A stretch of DNA of 64,000 nt from an uncultured Oscillospiraceae bacterium (GTDB lineage: Bacteria; Bacillota; Clostridia; Oscillospirales; Oscillospiraceae). Of this stretch, positions 60,950-64,000 are shown piece by piece. A program made the position numbers and the translations under genes. The stretch is taken from positions 1 to 64,000 of the forward strand of contig CANRFN010000002.1 in the NCBI GenBank assembly GCA_947629915.1, read 5' to 3'. How positions within the stretch are numbered: the first letter of the stretch is position 1; each line of letters starts with the position of its first letter. The notes under the pieces are model-generated. The model saw only the letters and a list, made by a program, of their open reading frames with translations. It had not been told where the DNA came from and searched no databases.

Positions 60950-61003
60950 TCCGTCCACAGAGCGCAGACGCCGGATCTCCTGCACGGGGACACCTGGAGC
61001 GTT

Positions 61004-61117
61004 GTCTTCCCATCGGAAGGGCACGAACAGCAACCTGATGTTGGAGGACCGAGAGACCGCAGATGCGGACCCCGTGTCCGCCGGATGGTCTCTTCTTGAC
61101 GGTGCCTTGGGGAAGAC
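61004..61117 (+). ncRNA. Repeated structured RNA element, copy 4 (Y-RNA-like candidate)
   Basis: The outer helix GTCTTCC (61004-61010) pairs with GGAAGAC (61111-61117). The inner helix GGCAC (61020-61024) pairs with GTGCC (61102-61106). The constant segment CAGCAACC is at 61028-61035. The interior has AGAGACC/GGTCTCT and GCGGAC/GTCCGC helices. It lies in the leader of the DUF2828 gene. Confidence 0.68.
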
Positions 61118-61172
61118 GAACACCGGTCCAGACCGCGCTGCGCTTTGTACATTGGGGAGTCATCTCCGCCAC

Positions 61173-61294
61173 CTGTCTGCCTGGAAAGGCCCAAACAGCA
61201 GCCCATTTCATCATTCCATTTTTATGGGTTCCCGCGGTAGGCCGCAGCAATGCCCGTATTGTTGTCCGCAGTTGATGGGCCTTGGGGCAGACAG
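61173..61294 (+). ncRNA. Repeated structured RNA element, copy 5 (Y-RNA-like candidate)
   Basis: The outer helix CTGTCTGCC (61173-61181) pairs with GGCAGACAG (61286-61294), and the inner AAGGCCC (61186-61192) with GGGCCTT (61277-61283). Both helices show changes on both strands relative to other copies while still pairing. Constant segment CAGCAGCC at 61196-61203. It ends 31 bp before the DUF2828 start. Confidence 0.7.
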
Positions 61295-61325
61295 AGATTT
61301 CCAGAAGAAAAGGAGAGGTATTACT

Positions 61326-62786
61326 ATGATGTTGCTTGAGGCACTGCGTCAGGAGTCCAACTGGACCCGCACGGAAAACGGAGCGCTTACGAATGCAAGT
61401 ACGCTCTCCAACTGCCTGGACCTCTTCGCCAGCATCGGCGCCCTGCACCACGGCCAGGAGGAGGACATCTGCTGGCGGTTTGCTGCGGCCTACGCGGAAA
61501 ACCCGGACCTCGCCATGAAGACCCTCTTTTACGCCCGGGACATCCGGGGCGGACTGGGGGAGCGGCGGGTGTTCCGGGTGATCCTCCAGTGGCTGGCCTC
61601 CCATCGGCCCGATTCTGTCCGCAAGAATATCGGGCTGATTCCGGAGTACGGCCGGTGGGACGACCTGTTGCCCCTGTTGGACACGGACTGCGAGGAGGCG
61701 GCGCTGGACTGCATCCGGGCGCAGCTGGAGAAGGACCGGGAGGCCCTGGACCAGGAGGGACAGTCTGTGTCCTTGTTGGCCAAGTGGCTGCCCTCGGTGA
61801 ACGCCAGCAGCGCGGCCGCCGCCCAGCAGGGAAAGAAGATCGCCCGGGGCCTCCACCTCCGGGAGAGGGAGTACCGGCAGCTGCTCTCGGCCCTCCGGGA
61901 GCGGATCCAGATCGTGGAGAACAACCTGCGCACCCGGGACTACACCTTCCCGTATGAGGCGGTGCCCTCCAAGGCCATGCTCAAGTACCGGAAGGGCTTT
62001 TGGAGAAACGATCAGGCCCGGTATGGGGAATTCCTGAAGCGGGTACAGCGGGGAGAGGCCGCGATGCACACGGACGCCCTGCAGCCCTACGACATTGTCC
62101 GCAAGTGCCTGGATCGGATCCCCCCGGAGGAGATCCTGTCCCTGGACACCGCATGGAAGGCCCTGGAGGACTTCACAGACGGCAGCAATGCCCTGGCGGT
62201 GGTGGACGGGTCCGGCTCCATGTACGGCTGCGACCTGGTGCCCATCGCGGCGGCGGTGTCCCTGGGCCTGTACTTTGCCCAGCACAACCAGAGCGCCTTC
62301 CATAACCACTTTATCACCTTCTCCGAGCGGCCGCAGCTGGTGAAGGTGCTGGGGGACAACATCTGGGAGCAGGTGCGGTACTGCATGGGGTACAACGAGG
62401 TGGCCAACACCAATCTGGCGGCCGTCTTTGACCTGATCCTCCAGGCGGCGGTGAAGCACCACATCCCCCAGGAGGAGATGCCCGCCCGGCTGTACATCCT
62501 CTCCGACATGGAGTTTGACGCCTGCGTGAGAGACGGGGACCAGACCAACTTCGACTACGCCAAGGCGCAGTTTGCCAAGGCCGGCTACGCCCTCCCGGAG
62601 GTGGTGTTCTGGAACATCGCCAGCTGGAACCGGCAGGTCCCGGTAACCCGGAATGAGCAGGGGGTGGCGCTGGTCTCCGGCTTCAGCCCCCGGCTCTTCC
62701 GGCAGCTGGCTGGCGGAATCGCCGATCCCTACGCCGTCATGCTGGAGATCCTGGGCCAGGAGCGGTATGCCGCGATAACGGCGTAA
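61326..62786 (+). CDS. DUF2828 family protein (Ro60/TROVE-like ring plus vWA domain)
   Basis: A 486-residue protein with a ribosome site AAAGGAGAG. Residues 1-285 are helical repeats (SNCLDLFASIGALHHG, LFYARDIRGGLGERRVFRVIL, SLLAKWLPSVNASSA, YDIVRKCLDRIP). The C-terminus is a von Willebrand A domain with an intact MIDAS site: DGSGS near residue 297, the Thr in VANTNLAAVFD, and the Asp in ILSDMEFD. This layout matches DUF2828, distantly related to Ro60, a ring-shaped protein that binds Y RNAs and misfolded RNAs. Two repeated RNA elements lie in its own leader and three more upstream. It may assemble with these RNAs; that link is inference. Confidence 0.88.
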   Translation: MMLLEALRQESNWTRTENGALTNASTLSNCLDLFASIGALHHGQEEDICWRFAAAYAENPDLAMKTLFYARDIRGGLGERRVFRVILQWLASHRPDSVRKNIGLIPEYGRWDDLLPLLDTDCEEAALDCIRAQLEKDREALDQEGQSVSLLAKWLPSVNASSAAAAQQGKKIARGLHLREREYRQLLSALRERIQIVENNLRTRDYTFPYEAVPSKAMLKYRKGFWRNDQARYGEFLKRVQRGEAAMHTDALQPYDIVRKCLDRIPPEEILSLDTAWKALEDFTDGSNALAVVDGSGSMYGCDLVPIAAAVSLGLYFAQHNQSAFHNHFITFSERPQLVKVLGDNIWEQVRYCMGYNEVANTNLAAVFDLILQAAVKHHIPQEEMPARLYILSDMEFDACVRDGDQTNFDYAKAQFAKAGYALPEVVFWNIASWNRQVPVTRNEQGVALVSGFSPRLFRQLAGGIADPYAVMLEILGQERYAAITA

Positions 62787-62802
62787 AGGAGTTTGGCCAT
62801 AG

Positions 62803-62845
62803 AGCTGCACCGTGTTCCCTCTGGGGGAGCGCGGTGCAGCTTTTT
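62803..62845 (+). terminator. Intrinsic terminator after the DUF2828 gene
   Basis: A 10-bp stem (62803-62812 and 62832-62841) with inner pairing in the loop, followed by TTTTTCT. It closes the Ro-like module. Confidence 0.85.
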
Positions 62846-62929
62846 CTCATTCATAGGGCGGGGGCGGCGTTTTCCTCCGATCGGATTGCCGGCGTCCGGA
62901 CAAAAGACGGAAACTGCCCGTTTCGGGTC

Positions 62930-62958
62930 TTGCTTTTTGGGAGAAAATCCCCTAGAAT
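62930..62958 (+). promoter_or_regulatory. Promoter with a small dyad in the spacer
   Basis: TTGCTT (62930-62935), 17-bp spacer, TAGAAT (62953-62958). The spacer contains GGGA-GAAAA-TCCC (62939-62951), a possible operator half-similar to the palindrome in the modules upstream. Confidence 0.6.
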
Positions 62959-62989
62959 GGGAGCGAGTGAGACCGCGGGAGGGGAGAAC

Positions 62990-63469
62990 ATGTCCAGCAT
63001 CATCAAGCAGAGGCGCAAAGGGACGGACACGGTGTACGTGTACCGCAGCGAGAGCGTAGAGGTTCCCGGCGGAGGGCGGAGAAACAAGCGGACCCTGATC
63101 GGAAAGCTGGACCCCGTCTCAGGGGAGATTGTGCCCACCGGGAAGCGGGGCGGAAGGCGGAGCGCTCCGAGTCTGACGGAGCCGGTGGAGGCTTCGGTTT
63201 CTCCGGCCGCCGCACCAGATGTCCCCGGAGACGGCCCGGAGCGGACTCTGCCGTCCCTGGCAGACGCGGCTGACAGGAGCCGGCAGATGGAGGAGAACCT
63301 GGACGCATTGGAAAAGGAGAAGGCCATGCTCCAGGAGGAGCTGGCCCAGCTGAAGGCGCAGCTGGGCCGCATGGAGCAGTGCCTGCAGGACTTGAAGGAC
63401 GTAGTGGTGGGCAACCTGGATCTCTGCCTCAGGACATTCCAGGAGGAGGACACCGAGTCTGAGGGGTGA
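62990..63469 (+). CDS. Small coiled-coil protein with transposase-like N-terminal motif
   Basis: A start at 62990 (MSSIIKQRRKGTDTVYVYRSE) follows GGGAGGGGAG, giving 159 residues. Residues 14-50 (DTVYVYRSESVEVPG, then KRTLIGKLDPVSGEIVPTGK) resemble the N-terminal hairpin found before DDE domains in certain transposases; no catalytic domain follows. Residues 93-140 form a strong coiled coil (MEENLDALEKEKAMLQEELAQLKAQLGRMEQCLQDLK). It could be a small accessory protein of a mobile element or a DNA-binding dimer. The next gene starts four bases after its stop, so they are cotranscribed. Confidence 0.58.
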   Translation: MSSIIKQRRKGTDTVYVYRSESVEVPGGGRRNKRTLIGKLDPVSGEIVPTGKRGGRRSAPSLTEPVEASVSPAAAPDVPGDGPERTLPSLADAADRSRQMEENLDALEKEKAMLQEELAQLKAQLGRMEQCLQDLKDVVVGNLDLCLRTFQEEDTESEG

Positions 63470-63473
63470 GAAG

Positions 63474-63845
63474 ATGTACGAGCCGCCAAAGGTGAGAGAA
63501 TCAGACTGGAAGGTGTTCCGGAGGAAGGCCCCGCAGTGGGAGCAGGCCTGCATAGACCGGCTGAACCAGGCGTACATCCAGCTCCTTCGCGGGCCGGAGA
63601 CCCCGGCAGAGAAGTTTTGGACGCTGCGCCGCCGGGTCAACAAGGACGCCTACTGGATCAATGATCTGTTAGAGGTGGGCCGGTCTACCATGGAGAGCCA
63701 GCTGGGCCTTCTGCTCCGGGCGGGCGCCATCACCCCGGAGGACCTGGACGGCTTCAGCGCAGATCTCCGGGGCAGGCTGGAGGCCGTATACCGGGACCGC
63801 TGGGAGACGGCGGAGCCTGAGATAGGAGAAAAAGACGAGGGGTGA
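63474..63845 (+). CDS. Small helical protein of unknown function, tandem paralog 1
   Basis: A 123-residue protein. The KVRESDWKVFRRKAPQWEQACIDRLNQAYIQLL segment followed by PAEKFWTLRRRVNKDAYW is a recognisable family in Clostridia, often labelled a multidrug transporter, which is misleading because no membrane helix is present. It is helical throughout. The gene that follows encodes a close paralog, so this is a tandem duplication. Confidence 0.62.
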   Translation: MYEPPKVRESDWKVFRRKAPQWEQACIDRLNQAYIQLLRGPETPAEKFWTLRRRVNKDAYWINDLLEVGRSTMESQLGLLLRAGAITPEDLDGFSADLRGRLEAVYRDRWETAEPEIGEKDEG

Positions 63846-63851
63846 GACGGC

Positions 63852-64000
63852 ATGAGTCAACAGCAGGACCAACCGTTCCAGGTGAATAAGGAAGACTGGA
63901 AGCTGTTTTGCAAGAGGGCCCCCATCTGGAAGAAGACCTGCATAGACAAGCTGGACCAGGAGTACATCCAGTTCCTGCGCGAGCCGGGGCCATGGGAGGA
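63852..64000 (+). CDS. Small helical protein, tandem paralog 2 (3' end outside window)
   Basis: An ATG at 63852, six bases after the previous stop, opens a frame that runs to the window end (about 49 residues visible). NKEDWKLFCKRAPIWKKTCIDKLDQEYIQFL aligns without gaps to the preceding gene. The function is unknown. Confidence 0.6.
   Translation, partial: MSQQQDQPFQVNKEDWKLFCKRAPIWKKTCIDKLDQEYIQFLREPGPWE

Noticed and set aside
61140..61165. A sixth copy of the RNA element (TTGGGG near 61152)
   Set aside because: Only the 3' side is similar; no matching 5' helix strand or CAGCARCC segment was found.
59563..61294. The five repeats as a CRISPR array
   Set aside because: Unit lengths and spacings vary, the conserved parts pair within each unit, and no cas genes are present.

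Overview
The window is about 64 kb of GC-rich DNA packed with genes on both strands. Sporulation genes (spmA, spmB, spoIIE), an AbrB/SpoVT-type regulator with a zinc-ribbon tail, a BlaI/BlaR1 pair, ECF-type vitamin uptake, two MATE pumps and many cytosolic plant-glycan hydrolases together suggest a GC-rich, gut-type, spore-forming Clostridia member, probably Oscillospiraceae-like. That placement is inference from gene content. No rRNA, complete tRNA, CRISPR array or intact insertion sequence was seen.

Layout. 1-9.4 kb: a co-directional run with a sugar-phosphate isomerase (cut by the window edge), a fumarate-reductase-like flavoprotein, a ROK sugar kinase, a NuoG/GltD fusion, a NuoF-like Fe-S protein without a recognisable FMN/NADH site, an FMN reductase-like protein and a GH3 beta-glucosidase. 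It looks like a sugar or glycoside pathway with its own NAD(P)H-to-flavoprotein electron route. 9.4-12.2 kb: a two-gene phosphate unit behind a PHO-box-like direct repeat: a Na/Pi cotransporter and a PstS-like lipoprotein whose lobes are in permuted order. 12.2-19.8 kb: galactarate dehydratase and an aldo/keto reductase, divergent from glycerate kinase, a GH43-like protein and an acetylesterase; then a fructosamine-kinase-like gene. 19.9-25.4 kb: an ECF S component behind a leader with an early terminator (candidate riboswitch), a MATE pump, a frameshifted epimerase, a DUF362 protein and a DUF6398 protein. 25.6-30.5 kb: GH78 rhamnosidase, GH51 arabinofuranosidase and two small proteins. 30.7-41 kb: housekeeping and sporulation genes (tex, rsmI, abrB-like, spmAB), an Old Yellow Enzyme, a 5'-3' exonuclease, an acetyltransferase, an amidohydrolase and a second MATE pump. 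41.1-42.3 kb: an island of lower GC with small orphan genes. 42.4-59.3 kb: nitroreductase, BlaI/BlaR1-like pair, secreted GH51 with a divergent AraC regulator, EF-G-like GTPase, ECF sigma/anti-sigma, DusB, SpoIIE and two WYL-domain regulators.

The most unusual region is 59.3-62.85 kb. Two WYL regulators face a pair of similar transcription modules. Each module begins with a near-identical promoter repeat of about 60 bp holding a palindrome, continues with a long untranslated leader, and ends in one gene: DUF4085 in the first, DUF2828 in the second. DUF2828 proteins are distant relatives of the Ro60 ring/vWA RNA-binding protein. The leaders hold five copies of an imperfectly repeated element. 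Every copy can fold into the same two stacked terminal helices with compensating base changes, a constant CAGCARCC segment and a variable interior. This looks like a family of Y-RNA-like RNAs encoded beside a Ro-like protein, and it is the best candidate here for an undescribed system.

The window ends with a small coiled-coil protein whose N-terminus resembles some DDE transposases, followed by two tandem paralogous small proteins, the last cut by the window end.
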